Positions 1-9,477 of a DNA stretch of 64,000 bases are shown here, piece by piece. This DNA is from Paludibacteraceae bacterium. GTDB taxonomy: Bacteria > Bacteroidota > Bacteroidia > Bacteroidales > Paludibacteraceae. The position numbers and the translations under genes were made by a program. The notes under the pieces were generated by a model. The model saw only the letters and a list, made by a program, of their open reading frames with translations, was not told the DNA's origin and made no database searches. The stretch lies in the NCBI GenBank assembly GCA_016292775.1, contig JAEDFN010000003.1:1-64000 (forward strand). Direction: 5' to 3'. Position 1 is the stretch's first letter. The number at the start of each line of letters is the position of its first letter.

Positions 1-25
1 TCTTACTCATAATAATCATTAAAAC

Positions 26-57
26 GAACCTCGGAATATTTTAATTCCGAGGTTCAT
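26..57. terminator. Inverted repeat, probable terminator of an upstream gene
   Basis: A perfect 12-bp stem (26-37 pairing with 44-55) with a 6-nt loop, flanked by A-rich sequence on the left and a short T-rich stretch on the right. It most likely ends a gene lying outside the window. No coding sequence is recognisable in 1-301. The rest of this stretch is A/CA-rich leader plus the nrdD promoter. Confidence 0.7.
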
Positions 58-241
58 TATTATATACACACAAGAAAAAAGATAATACAAACAACACAAA
101 TACACACACAAATAATACTTTTTAGAAAACAATTTACAATATCATAAAATTTAAAAACCTTATATTCAGCAATATACCAAATAAAATAGAAAACTTTTTA
201 AAATATACAATAAAAAAGTTTTCCATATAAAACTATTGTCT

Positions 242-249
242 TATCTTTG
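242..249 (+). promoter_or_regulatory. Bacteroidota -7 box of the nrdD operon
   Basis: TATCTTTG matches the Bacteroidota primary-sigma -7 consensus TAnnTTTG and lies 52 nt before the nrdD ATG. No convincing -33 TTTG is present. I see no NrdR box or riboswitch-like structure in the leader. Confidence 0.55.
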
Positions 250-301
250 TAGCTACAAAAAAATACCCGAATAAAAACACAAAATATTATATTTCAGAGA
301 T

Positions 302-2509
302 ATGATTCTAACAGTAATAAAAAGAGACGGCAGAATTGTAGGATTTAATGAAGAAAAAATAAAAGCTGCAATTCGCAAAGCTATGCTAAGTACCGAAAAA
401 GGAGAAGACAATGATCTACTATGCCAAATATCCGATAGAATTTCATACATAGGAAAAGAACAGATGAGTGTAGAAGAAATTCAAGATTTGGTAGAAATAG
501 AATTAATGAAGTCGGAAAGGAAAGACGTAGCAAAGAATTACATATCATATAGAGAAAAACGCTCTATTGCAAGGCGTTCGAAAACACGAGACATCTTTTT
601 GGAAATTATCAATGCAAAAAGTAACGATATTACAAGGGAAAATGCAAATATGAATGCAGATACCCCCGCCGGAATGATGATGAAATTTGCATCAGAAACT
701 ACAAAACCTTTTGTCGACGACTACCTATTATCTTCCGAAGTAAAAGAGGCCGTACAAAACAACTATATACACATTCATGATAAAGACTACTACCCTACCA
801 AATCATTAACATGCGTTCAACACCCGTTAAACAAAATCTTACACGACGGTCTATGTGCCGGCCATGGAGAAAGTCGTCCTGCAAAACGAATTGAAACTGC
901 CAGCATTTTGGGCTGCATAAGTATGGAAACCGCCCAAAATGAAATGCATGGAGGCCAAGCTATACCGGCTTTTGACTTCTATTTAGCACCATTTGTTAGA
1001 AAAAGTTATATAGAAGAAATAAAGAAAATAGAAGATTTATTAGGGCAAAAATACCCACAACTATACGATATTGAAATAGAAGATTACGTAAAAAAAGATT
1101 TAGATTTTCTACAAGATACTGAAAGAATTAAACAACAGGCTATTAATCAAACCGTAATTAGAGTGCATCAAGCAATGGAGGCATTCATACACAACATGAA
1201 TACAATCCATTCGAGAGGTGGTAACCAAGTTGTATTCAGTTCTATCAACTATGGCACAGACACTTCCGCTGAAGGACGTTGTATTATCAGAGAATTACTA
1301 TTGAGTACATTCCAAGGAGTGGGAAACGGCGGTACAGCAATATTTCCTATCCAAATATGGAAGAAAAAACGTGGTGTAAGTTACCTACCTACTGACAGAA
1401 ATTACGATTTATACCAATTAGCTTGCCAAGTAAGTGCACGTAGATTTTTCCCGAATTTCTTAAATTTAGACGCTCCTTTCAATACTCATGAAAAATGGAA
1501 CATCAACGACCCGGAACGATACAACTATGAAGTTGCTACTATGGGTTGCAGAACAAGAGTTTTTGAAAATAGATTTGGAGAAAAAACTTCTATCGGTAGA
1601 GGAAATTTATCTTTCACTACAATCAATATTGTAAAATTAGCTTTAAAATGTAGAGAAATAAAAGATAAAGAAACGAGAATAAATACATTCTTTGCAAAAT
1701 TAGACTCTATTCTTGAAATTACGGCATTACAACTACACGAAAGATATAACTTCCAAAAAACAGCTTTAGCCAAACAATTCCCATTACTGATGTCTTCACT
1801 CTGGATTGGATGTGATAATTTAAATCCGAACGATACAATAGAAAGTGTAATAAATCAAGGTACTTTAGGAATAGGCTTTATCGGATTGGCAGAATGTTTA
1901 ATAGCGCTAACAGGTAAGCACCACGGAGAAGATGAAAATGCACAACAATTAGGTTTAAAAATCATCACATATATGCGTGATAGGGCTAATGAATTTTGCG
2001 AAAAATATCAACACAACTACAGCATATTAGCCACTCCGGCTGAGGGACTATCAGGTAGATTTACAAAAAAAGACAAAAAAGAATTTGGTATAATAGAGGG
2101 TGTTACCGACAAAGAATATTACACAAATTCCAACCACGTGCCGGTATATTATAAATGTAATGCCAAGCATAAAGCCGAAGTAGAAGCCCCTTATCACGAA
2201 CTCACAAGAGGTGGTCACATCTTCTATGTTGAGATAGATGGTGATGCAACTCACAACCCGGAGTCGATTATGCAAATTGTAGATTTAATGGACAAATACA
2301 ACATCGGATATGGATCAATTAATCACAATAGAAACAAATGCTTGAATTGTGGTTATGAAAATTCGGAAAAAGAGATAAAAACATGCCCTAATTGTGGCAG
2401 TACAAACATTGATAAATTACAAAGAATAACCGGATATTTAGTAGGAACTACAGATAGGTGGAACTCTTCAAAATTAGCAGAGTTAAACGACAGAGTAACA
2501 CATAATTAA
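302..2509 (+). CDS. nrdD: Anaerobic ribonucleoside-triphosphate reductase, class III large subunit
   Basis: Reduces ribonucleoside triphosphates to deoxy forms under anoxia with a glycyl radical. The 735-aa length is normal. An ATP-cone allosteric domain occupies about residues 3-92. Active-site cysteines are visible at C205 (ILGCIS) and C416 (MGCRTR). The C-terminal zinc site is C680/C683/C695/C698. The glycyl radical residue is G711 in RITGYL, 24 residues from the end. The ATG at 302 directly precedes the ATP-cone. nrdG, its activase, follows after 1 nt, so the pair is co-transcribed. All key residues are present. The gene implies a cell able to make dNTPs without oxygen. Confidence 0.97.
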   Translation: MILTVIKRDGRIVGFNEEKIKAAIRKAMLSTEKGEDNDLLCQISDRISYIGKEQMSVEEIQDLVEIELMKSERKDVAKNYISYREKRSIARRSKTRDIFLEIINAKSNDITRENANMNADTPAGMMMKFASETTKPFVDDYLLSSEVKEAVQNNYIHIHDKDYYPTKSLTCVQHPLNKILHDGLCAGHGESRPAKRIETASILGCISMETAQNEMHGGQAIPAFDFYLAPFVRKSYIEEIKKIEDLLGQKYPQLYDIEIEDYVKKDLDFLQDTERIKQQAINQTVIRVHQAMEAFIHNMNTIHSRGGNQVVFSSINYGTDTSAEGRCIIRELLLSTFQGVGNGGTAIFPIQIWKKKRGVSYLPTDRNYDLYQLACQVSARRFFPNFLNLDAPFNTHEKWNINDPERYNYEVATMGCRTRVFENRFGEKTSIGRGNLSFTTINIVKLALKCREIKDKETRINTFFAKLDSILEITALQLHERYNFQKTALAKQFPLLMSSLWIGCDNLNPNDTIESVINQGTLGIGFIGLAECLIALTGKHHGEDENAQQLGLKIITYMRDRANEFCEKYQHNYSILATPAEGLSGRFTKKDKKEFGIIEGVTDKEYYTNSNHVPVYYKCNAKHKAEVEAPYHELTRGGHIFYVEIDGDATHNPESIMQIVDLMDKYNIGYGSINHNRNKCLNCGYENSEKEIKTCPNCGSTNIDKLQRITGYLVGTTDRWNSSKLAELNDRVTHN

Positions 2510-2510
2510 A

Positions 2511-3056
2511 ATGGAATTGTCAATATTAAAAATAATTGAATCAACAATAGTAGACGGACCGGGATTGAGAACTACAGTCTATTCTGCAGGATGTACTCAT
2601 CACTGTCATAACTGCCATAATCCTCAGTCTTGGTCAATAGACAATGGTATAAAAACCCCTGTTCAAGATATCCTTAGAACTATATTATCAAATAATGAAA
2701 ACGTCACTTTTTCCGGAGGAGACCCATTTATGCAAATATCCGGATTTGCCGAGTTAGCAGAACTGATAAAAACACATAGCAATAAAACCATTTGGTGCTA
2801 TACAGGATATACTTACGAACAGATCCTTATCCTTCCAAATGCAATAAACCTACTAAAAAATATTGACGTATTGATAGATGGACCATTTATTGATTCTTTA
2901 AAAGACGAAACATTACTATTCAGAGGGAGTTCAAATCAAAGAATCATTGACGTAAAATCATCATTATTAAAAGGATATACGATTTTATTAGATTTATCTC
3001 CTTTCCATTCTCCACTTTTATACTCCATTACAAACAATAAAATCAATAATATATGA
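2511..3056 (+). CDS. nrdG: Anaerobic ribonucleotide reductase activating protein (radical SAM)
   Basis: Radical-SAM activase that installs the glycyl radical on NrdD. The 181-aa protein carries the CX3CX2C cluster motif at C28/C32/C35 and a GGD SAM-binding segment (TFSGGDPF). This short architecture with little beyond the core barrel is typical of NrdG. It begins 1 nt after nrdD and its stop overlaps the next start by 4 nt, indicating translational coupling. Role and partner follow from the family; the motifs are seen directly. Confidence 0.95.
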   Translation: MELSILKIIESTIVDGPGLRTTVYSAGCTHHCHNCHNPQSWSIDNGIKTPVQDILRTILSNNENVTFSGGDPFMQISGFAELAELIKTHSNKTIWCYTGYTYEQILILPNAINLLKNIDVLIDGPFIDSLKDETLLFRGSSNQRIIDVKSSLLKGYTILLDLSPFHSPLLYSITNNKINNI

Positions 3057-4324
3057 TACTACTTATTACGTTGTTATTATTCTCAACTATCACTAACAAC
3101 GAGATGGAAGAGAGAATAAGATTGGACTTCAATAAAAAAACGGAAGACATTCTACCATACATACACAAATATTACCCTAATGCCGATAGTACGGATATAA
3201 AAAAATGGGAAGATAGCAAAGCCTTGGAATTTATGTATATAGATGGAGAAAAATTTTACTTTCGAAATGCAGCTGCCAATCTTTTCAGAATTGATACTAC
3301 TTGTAAACGAATAAAAGAGTTAATTGAAGGAGAAGAAAAATCCGGCCGTAAAGAGATAATAAAAAATCACATTACAGACGTATTGAACGAGTATCATAAC
3401 ACAAAAAATAATCTTCTTGTGCCTCATAAAGTTACATTTCACTACACACTTACTATTAATGACACGTCGAATGCCAAAGAACATAATATTTGGTTACCTT
3501 ATCCAAGAGTAGACAACAAAAGGCAAACCGATGTAAACCACTTCTCTTCAAAGAAGTATATAATAACCACCAACACTACTCACAGTAATGCATATATTAA
3601 AACAAACAATAAAAAGCATAATAAATACAAAATAAAGTATAAATTTAAAACATATGCAGAATATCATCCACTACCAAGTGATATAAAACACACACAAGCA
3701 GACACTACAATTTTCAAAGAATACATCACTGAAAGAGCCCCACATATAATATTTTCAGAAAAGATAAAGAATAAAACAGATAGTATTGTAGGAGATGAAA
3801 CCCGCCCATATTATCAAGCGAGAAAAATTTTTGAAAGCATACGCAAAGAATATCCATGGGCATCTGCACGCGAATACAGTACTATAGAAAACATACCGGA
3901 GTATGTTATCGAACAAAAACATGGCGATTGCGGGCAAGTTACTCTACTTTTTATTACAATGTGCAGGTACAAAAAAATTCCTGCCAGATGGCAAAGTGGG
4001 TTTATGCTACACCCCGGGTATGAAAACCTTCACGATTGGGCTGAAATTTATATTGAAGGTATGGGTTGGATTCCTGTAGACCCCTCGTTTGGAGTTCAAG
4101 ATTGGGGAAAGACAGATGCAGAAAAATATTTTTATTTCGGCGGAATAGATGCATATCGTATGATAGTAAACTCTGATTGGGGAGGAGAATTATCTCCGAA
4201 AAAAAAATATTCTCGCTCCGAAAATGTAGATTTTCAAAGAGGAGAATGCGAATCAGAAAAAAGGAATTACTACTTCAATGAATGGAACTATTCTTTTAAA
4301 GTAAAAACAAAAAAAATTAAATAA
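3053..4324 (+). CDS. Transglutaminase-like (papain-fold) domain protein
   Basis: A 423-aa protein with a hydrophobic N-terminus (about residues 1-14) consistent with export or membrane anchoring, though no lipobox is visible. The C-terminal half has the transglutaminase-like catalytic triad: C293 in GDCGQ, H327 in LHDWAE and D343 in PVDPS. Proteins of this family in Bacteroidota are usually predicted cysteine proteases or amidases; the substrate is unknown. The start codon overlaps the nrdG stop by 4 nt, and the secreted amylase follows after 4 nt. Its place between DNA-precursor genes and an exported amylase gives no functional hint. Confidence 0.8.
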   Translation: MILLITLLLFSTITNNEMEERIRLDFNKKTEDILPYIHKYYPNADSTDIKKWEDSKALEFMYIDGEKFYFRNAAANLFRIDTTCKRIKELIEGEEKSGRKEIIKNHITDVLNEYHNTKNNLLVPHKVTFHYTLTINDTSNAKEHNIWLPYPRVDNKRQTDVNHFSSKKYIITTNTTHSNAYIKTNNKKHNKYKIKYKFKTYAEYHPLPSDIKHTQADTTIFKEYITERAPHIIFSEKIKNKTDSIVGDETRPYYQARKIFESIRKEYPWASAREYSTIENIPEYVIEQKHGDCGQVTLLFITMCRYKKIPARWQSGFMLHPGYENLHDWAEIYIEGMGWIPVDPSFGVQDWGKTDAEKYFYFGGIDAYRMIVNSDWGGELSPKKKYSRSENVDFQRGECESEKRNYYFNEWNYSFKVKTKKIK

Positions 4325-4328
4325 CAAT

Positions 4329-7055
4329 ATGAAAAAACTAGTATTATGTTTTACACTGTTAATCTGCATATTAACAGTAAATTGTCAAATCACCACTTCT
4401 CCCTCATTCATAGAAAAAGGATATCAAGGAGAAATAAAAATTATATTTAATCCGAACGAAGGTAATAAAGGGATGAGCAATGCAACACAATGTTACGCAC
4501 ATACCGGATTAATAACATCCAAGAGCATATCTAATAACGATTGGAAATATGCCCCGGAATGGAGAGGTGGCGAGAATAAATATAAAATGACAAAGGAAGG
4601 AGATAATTGGGTTTTATACATTTCTAATATCTATTCTTATTATGGATGTCCGGAAACTGAAGAAATTATCGCTATGGCATTCGTATTCAACGACGGACCA
4701 AATGGGTCGAAAGAGGGAAAAGCCAAAGATGGAAGCGATATTTTCGTTTATTTATCCGAACCGGGACTATCTATTAAATTCAACAACACTAAAAACCCTT
4801 TTGTTAACAAGAACGACTCCATTATTTTCAACATTACTTCTTCCGACACTGCTGATATCAAATTTTACATAAATGATATATTATGCTCTCAAACAAACGG
4901 AAACGAATTAAAATATAAATATTCTTTCAATAACTATGGTTATTATAAATGTATTGCTACTGCAACAAAAGACACAACTACAGTAACAGATACTATGAAC
5001 ATCTTTTGTGCATCAAATACTATTATTGAAAGTCGCCCAACCGAAATAAACGATGGTATAACATATTATCCGGAAGATAACACCAAAATTTCACTCTCCT
5101 TATACACTAGGAATAAAAAAGGTCAAGACACAAAACATGTATACATAATAGGAGATTTCAACAATTGGGAATACTCTTCGGAATATCAAATGAAATTAGA
5201 TACAGCAACAGGTTACCATTGGTTAACAATTTGCAACCTGACACCTGGTGAAAAATATAGATTTCAATACTCTATAGAGCGATACGACAATAGTTTTGTA
5301 CAAATATCAGAGCCCTATTCAGAATATATTGTAGAAAAATACGACACATATATACCGGATAATATTTATTCCGACAAAATAGAATATCCAACACAAGGGG
5401 ATGGTCCTGTATCTGTATTTTCAACTACAAAAACAGACTTCGAATGGTCGGATGAAACCTTACAATTCCAAGCCCCTGATAAAGACAATTTACTCATTTA
5501 CGAAGTATGGGTATACGATTTTTCACCGGCACGCTCTTTCCAAGGGTTGATAGACAGATTGGACTATATCGATAACTTAGGAGTAAATGCTATAGAATTG
5601 ATGCCTATATCAGAATTTGACGGCAATATAAGTTGGGGTTATAACCCGACCCACTATTTCGCATTAGACAAATCATACGGAAACAAAGATGACTTCAAAA
5701 CCCTTGTTGATGAAGCACACAAAAGAGGAATAGCTGTTATTGTAGACATGGTAATAAACCATGCCACCGACATCTGCCCTCTTTTCAAAATACACCCAAT
5801 ACAAGACAATCCTTATTTCAACACTTCAGCTCCACACGACGGTAACGTCTTTAACGATTTTAATCACGACTTTGCAAATACAAGAAAATACTTTAAAGAT
5901 ATGCTCTATTATTGGCTGAAAGAATACAAAATAGACGGATTTAGAATGGATTTATCTCACGGATTATGCGGTGTAGATTGTAATAATAGAAAGAATAACG
6001 TGTACGACTACTATAATAATGGAGTAAGAAGATACAATAATGACAAATATTTCATTTTAGAGCATTGGGCATTCAACGGAGAAAGAGAAAACTATGTACA
6101 AAACGGCATGATGTGCTGGGAAAACACCTCTAATGCATATTGCCAAACAGCTATGGGATGGCTCACTGACGACAATTTTACAAATGCTAACAAAGACGGA
6201 TTTGTATCTTATGCCGAAAGTCATGACGAAGAGAGATGCTTTTACAAAGCAAAAACTTGGGGAAAAGGAAACATTGCCACCGATGAAGATGTTCGACTTA
6301 ATCGAGTAGCAGCCAATGTAGCAATGAGTGTAATGTTAAACGGCCCACAAATGATTTGGCAATTTGAAGAATTAGGTTATGACTATTCTATAGAAGAAAA
6401 TGGCAGAACAGGAACAAAACCAATGCCTGAATTATTAGGATATTATACTGATTCACGAAGAATGTCTCAATATCAAAAAATCGGATATATGTGCAATTTA
6501 AGAACTCGACTTGCTCCTGAAATATTTTCTCAAGACCCAAAATATCACCAATTAACTTCAGGCAACAAAAAAAGAACTATTTTATGGGGGAATGACGACG
6601 AAATGATTTTCGTGATATACAATCTGTCTGCCGATGAATACGTACCATACTTTTTACCCGAAGAAAATGTGTGGTATCAATTCCTTCCATATAAAAACAC
6701 CCCACATAAAAACACTGTATCTCAAAAACTACTCCCGGGTGAAGTAAAAATTTTCACAACAAAACGATACCCAAACCCTAATATTCCAAACTCATATTCA
6801 TTCGATTACGTTACCCAAACCAATGAAACAATAACAAAAAAATGTAATGTATATCCTACTGTCACCTCTGATATTGTTTATATAGAAACAGAAGAAGAAA
6901 TACAAAGCATTGATTTAATATCCTTATCAGGACAGTATAATAGGATAAAAACAAACGACAACTCCATAAATATAAGCAATTTACCAAGTGGAATATACAT
7001 AATTGTTATAACAACTAGCTCACATCAAGAGCACTTTAAAATCATAAAAAAATAA
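4329..7055 (+). CDS. Secreted GH13 alpha-amylase-family enzyme with T9SS sorting domain
   Basis: Predicted to hydrolyse or rearrange alpha-glucans outside the cell or on its surface. The 908-aa protein starts with a signal peptide (residues 1-20, ending VNCQ). It continues with N-terminal beta domains including a CBM48-like module (about 265-330, IIGDFNNW). The GH13 barrel (about 390-730) keeps all catalytic positions: D473/H478 (region I), nucleophile D541 in GFRMD, acid/base E578 in ILEHW, and H632/D633 in ESHDEE. The last ~75 residues are a type IX sorting domain (NVYPT start, GIYIIV strand, KIIKK end). It resembles branching-type or amylolytic GH13 enzymes; exact specificity cannot be read. 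Last gene of the nrdD operon. Confidence 0.9.
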   Translation: MKKLVLCFTLLICILTVNCQITTSPSFIEKGYQGEIKIIFNPNEGNKGMSNATQCYAHTGLITSKSISNNDWKYAPEWRGGENKYKMTKEGDNWVLYISNIYSYYGCPETEEIIAMAFVFNDGPNGSKEGKAKDGSDIFVYLSEPGLSIKFNNTKNPFVNKNDSIIFNITSSDTADIKFYINDILCSQTNGNELKYKYSFNNYGYYKCIATATKDTTTVTDTMNIFCASNTIIESRPTEINDGITYYPEDNTKISLSLYTRNKKGQDTKHVYIIGDFNNWEYSSEYQMKLDTATGYHWLTICNLTPGEKYRFQYSIERYDNSFVQISEPYSEYIVEKYDTYIPDNIYSDKIEYPTQGDGPVSVFSTTKTDFEWSDETLQFQAPDKDNLLIYEVWVYDFSPARSFQGLIDRLDYIDNLGVNAIELMPISEFDGNISWGYNPTHYFALDKSYGNKDDFKTLVDEAHKRGIAVIVDMVINHATDICPLFKIHPIQDNPYFNTSAPHDGNVFNDFNHDFANTRKYFKDMLYYWLKEYKIDGFRMDLSHGLCGVDCNNRKNNVYDYYNNGVRRYNNDKYFILEHWAFNGERENYVQNGMMCWENTSNAYCQTAMGWLTDDNFTNANKDGFVSYAESHDEERCFYKAKTWGKGNIATDEDVRLNRVAANVAMSVMLNGPQMIWQFEELGYDYSIEENGRTGTKPMPELLGYYTDSRRMSQYQKIGYMCNLRTRLAPEIFSQDPKYHQLTSGNKKRTILWGNDDEMIFVIYNLSADEYVPYFLPEENVWYQFLPYKNTPHKNTVSQKLLPGEVKIFTTKRYPNPNIPNSYSFDYVTQTNETITKKCNVYPTVTSDIVYIETEEEIQSIDLISLSGQYNRIKTNDNSINISNLPSGIYIIVITTSSHQEHFKIIKK

Positions 7056-7069
7056 AGAAAACAAATATT

Positions 7070-7103
7070 GAGAATCGATTCCAAATCGATTCTCTTTTTT
7101 TTT
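7070..7103 (+). terminator. Rho-independent terminator after the amylase gene
   Basis: A perfect 11-bp stem (7070-7080 with 7084-7094), a 3-nt loop and nine T residues at 7095-7103. It ends the nrdD-to-amylase operon 15 nt after the last stop codon. Confidence 0.9.
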
Positions 7104-7138
7104 ACGACTCAACATTAGTGTATTTAAAAAAAAATTCG

Positions 7139-7146
7139 TAACTTTG
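7139..7146 (+). promoter_or_regulatory. Bacteroidota -7 box (TAACTTTG)
   Basis: Exact match to TAnnTTTG just after the terminator and 97 nt before the next ATG, so it probably drives the GT5-like/DUF4270/clpC operon. The -33 element is not clear. Confidence 0.6.
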
Positions 7147-7242
7147 TAAACTATTTTTGCCCTCATTAAAAATGAGATAAAAAATAGTAATTGAGAACCG
7201 AAATAAAACACTTGAAAATAAAAAACATAAAATACCACTTGT

Positions 7243-8091
7243 ATGAAAGAGCCAGTAAAAATTCTCTACATCACTCAAGAAATTGATCCGTATATAAAAG
7301 AAACTGAAATTTCGGAAATATGCCGAAGATTTCCTCAATATACACAAGAGCAAGGTTGTGAGATAAGAGCTTTTATGCCATGTTACGGACATATCAATGA
7401 GAGACGCAATCAATTACACGAGGTACAAAGATTATCCGGTATGAATATCATTATTGATGATACAGACCACCCATTGATAATAAAAGTAGCATCAATACCG
7501 GGCACAAGGATGCAAGTGTATTTTATTGACAACGAAGAATTTTTCAGTCGCAAAGGCATCACACACGATGCCGAAGGCAACACCTATGAAGACAATGACG
7601 AAAGATCTATATTTTTCGTAAGGAGCGTATTGGAAACAATAAAGAAACTCCGTTGGACGCCGGACATCATACATTGTAACGGTTGGATTACCGGTCTTGC
7701 GCCTTTATATATCAAACGCACTTATAATAGCGACCCATTCTTCTCTCAATCTGTAGTAATATATTCTATCTACAAAGAAGAATTCGAAACTAACATCAAT
7801 TCCGGCATAGAAAGAAAAATCACATTGCCGGGTGTTGAGCCAGATGATTTTAAACCATTTAAAGGCAAAACTATATCAGCATCGGCTTTTCATAAAATTG
7901 CTATCGATTTCTCTGATGGTATTATTAATTGTTCCGACACAATATCACCGGATATAGAACGTTATATTCAAAAGAAAAAAACTCCATTTTTAGCTAACAC
8001 TCAAGAAGAAACATATAAAGAAGATTATAGCAATTTCTTTGGCGAACTATGCCCGATATTTGCCGCCAACATGAGAGGAAAAGATTTATAA
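7243..8091 (+). CDS. GT5 glycogen-synthase N-domain homologue, probably non-catalytic
   Basis: A 282-aa protein related to the N-terminal Rossmann half of glycogen/starch synthases (GT5). It has the KILYITQEI opening strand, a conserved CEIRAFMPCYG segment and DIIHCNGW, comparable to DVVHxHDW in GlgA. The second Rossmann half, which carries the donor-binding and catalytic residues, is missing. The KxGG ADP-glucose loop near the N-terminus is replaced by KETEIS. The stop is followed by unrelated sequence, so this is not a sequencing truncation. It is likely a structural or regulatory descendant; calling it a glycogen synthase would mislead. DUF4270 and clpC lie downstream. Confidence 0.75.
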   Translation: MKEPVKILYITQEIDPYIKETEISEICRRFPQYTQEQGCEIRAFMPCYGHINERRNQLHEVQRLSGMNIIIDDTDHPLIIKVASIPGTRMQVYFIDNEEFFSRKGITHDAEGNTYEDNDERSIFFVRSVLETIKKLRWTPDIIHCNGWITGLAPLYIKRTYNSDPFFSQSVVIYSIYKEEFETNINSGIERKITLPGVEPDDFKPFKGKTISASAFHKIAIDFSDGIINCSDTISPDIERYIQKKKTPFLANTQEETYKEDYSNFFGELCPIFAANMRGKDL

Positions 8092-8123
8092 TCTTCTTAT
8101 ATTACAAACACTTCTATTCCAAT

Positions 8124-9476
8124 ATGAAAATTATTAAAAGCATATATTTACCAGTAATATCGCTGTTATTATTAATTGCTTGTGACCAAACCAATTCCGT
8201 AGGTATACAAATTCAGCCACAGGAAGACCAAATAATTGTTGCATACGACACCTTTCATATCAATAGTACAAACTATTATCCGGAAGCCATATCAGCTCAA
8301 TCAGACACTATGATATTAGGAGAATTTTATAGTGCAAAATATGGATCTACAAAAGCAGAATTATTAATACAACTAGCTCCACCTGTAGGCTATAAATTTC
8401 CTGATGAAGCAAAGCATCCGACTCCCGACTCATTAGTACTTACTATGTTATATAAAACATGGTTCGGGTCGGCTTACTCTCCCGTAGAATTAAGCATCTA
8501 TGAAATAAACAAAAAAAGCATCGATTATTACACTCAATATCTATCAAATTTAATTCCAGGAGACTATTGTGACTCATCAATACTAATGGGTAAAAGAATA
8601 GCCACTTCGATAGATTGTACATCAGGCACTCCGGATACAAATACCACCAAATACATAAGATACAAATTCGATGATACCCAGTTAAATAGATTCTTCAACC
8701 TTCCTCATGAGGCTTACGAAAGTGAAAAAAAATTTTTAGAAACCTTTAAAGGATTATACATCACATCAAGATACGGAAACTCTACTCTTTTCCATTTTAA
8801 CGAAATAGGTTTGTATCTTTATTACCATTACACAATAGAAAAGAACGGTCAAGATACGATAATAAAAACATCAATAGCATTCCCGGCAAACAAAGAGGTG
8901 AGACAGCTTAACAGATTTTATCACCATGATATACAAAATATAGCCACTTGCCATGATAGTATCAACTACATAAAATCAGCGGGTGGTATATACCCGAAAA
9001 TCTCATTACCATTAGGCAGAATAAAAGAGAGAATTTTCGATAAAATCGGGGAAAACCGAAAATTCAATATCAATGCTGCAGAAATTATGGTAGAAGGAAT
9101 TGAATTTGATGATAAAGACGTATTCCTCGACCCGCCAACATACTTATTAGCTTTATCAAAAGACGAATACGACCATTTTATTGCTACTAACCAAATTCCA
9201 CAACAAACAGATACAACAGCAATTGTAGCTGAATACAATTACACCTCAAACAGCTATAAAATAGACATTAATTATCTGTTAACACGTCACTTACGACAAG
9301 AAATTGATAAAGATGCAACTTTAGATTTATTGCTCATTCCTGTAGAATTAACGATGTCATCGTCATCAACAATTTCAAGAATAAAACCATTAACAAAACT
9401 TGCAGCAATAACAATCCGCAGTGGCAAAAACGAATATTCACCAATGAGATTGGAAATACTTTACAACGGATTTTAA
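8124..9476 (+). CDS. DUF4270 family lipoprotein
   Basis: A 450-aa predicted lipoprotein with lipobox LLIAC (Cys20) and the profile of Bacteroidota DUF4270 proteins, which are beta-rich and of unknown function. An in-frame upstream codon at 8049 would overlap the GT5-like gene. The ATG at 8124 gives the clean signal peptide, so I use that. It lies 32 nt after the GT5-like gene and 1 nt before clpC. Cell location is inferred to be an outer or inner membrane leaflet facing the periplasm. No catalytic motif is visible. Confidence 0.8.
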   Translation: MKIIKSIYLPVISLLLLIACDQTNSVGIQIQPQEDQIIVAYDTFHINSTNYYPEAISAQSDTMILGEFYSAKYGSTKAELLIQLAPPVGYKFPDEAKHPTPDSLVLTMLYKTWFGSAYSPVELSIYEINKKSIDYYTQYLSNLIPGDYCDSSILMGKRIATSIDCTSGTPDTNTTKYIRYKFDDTQLNRFFNLPHEAYESEKKFLETFKGLYITSRYGNSTLFHFNEIGLYLYYHYTIEKNGQDTIIKTSIAFPANKEVRQLNRFYHHDIQNIATCHDSINYIKSAGGIYPKISLPLGRIKERIFDKIGENRKFNINAAEIMVEGIEFDDKDVFLDPPTYLLALSKDEYDHFIATNQIPQQTDTTAIVAEYNYTSNSYKIDINYLLTRHLRQEIDKDATLDLLLIPVELTMSSSSTISRIKPLTKLAAITIRSGKNEYSPMRLEILYNGF

Positions 9477-9477
9477 A

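Noticed and set aside
1..301. Riboswitch or NrdR regulatory site before nrdD
   Set aside because: Only an A- and CA-rich leader, a terminator-like hairpin at the far end and one -7 box; no palindromic box or structured aptamer visible.
7243..8091. Annotation as an active glycogen synthase
   Set aside because: Catalytic half and KxGG loop are missing; only the fold of the first half remains.
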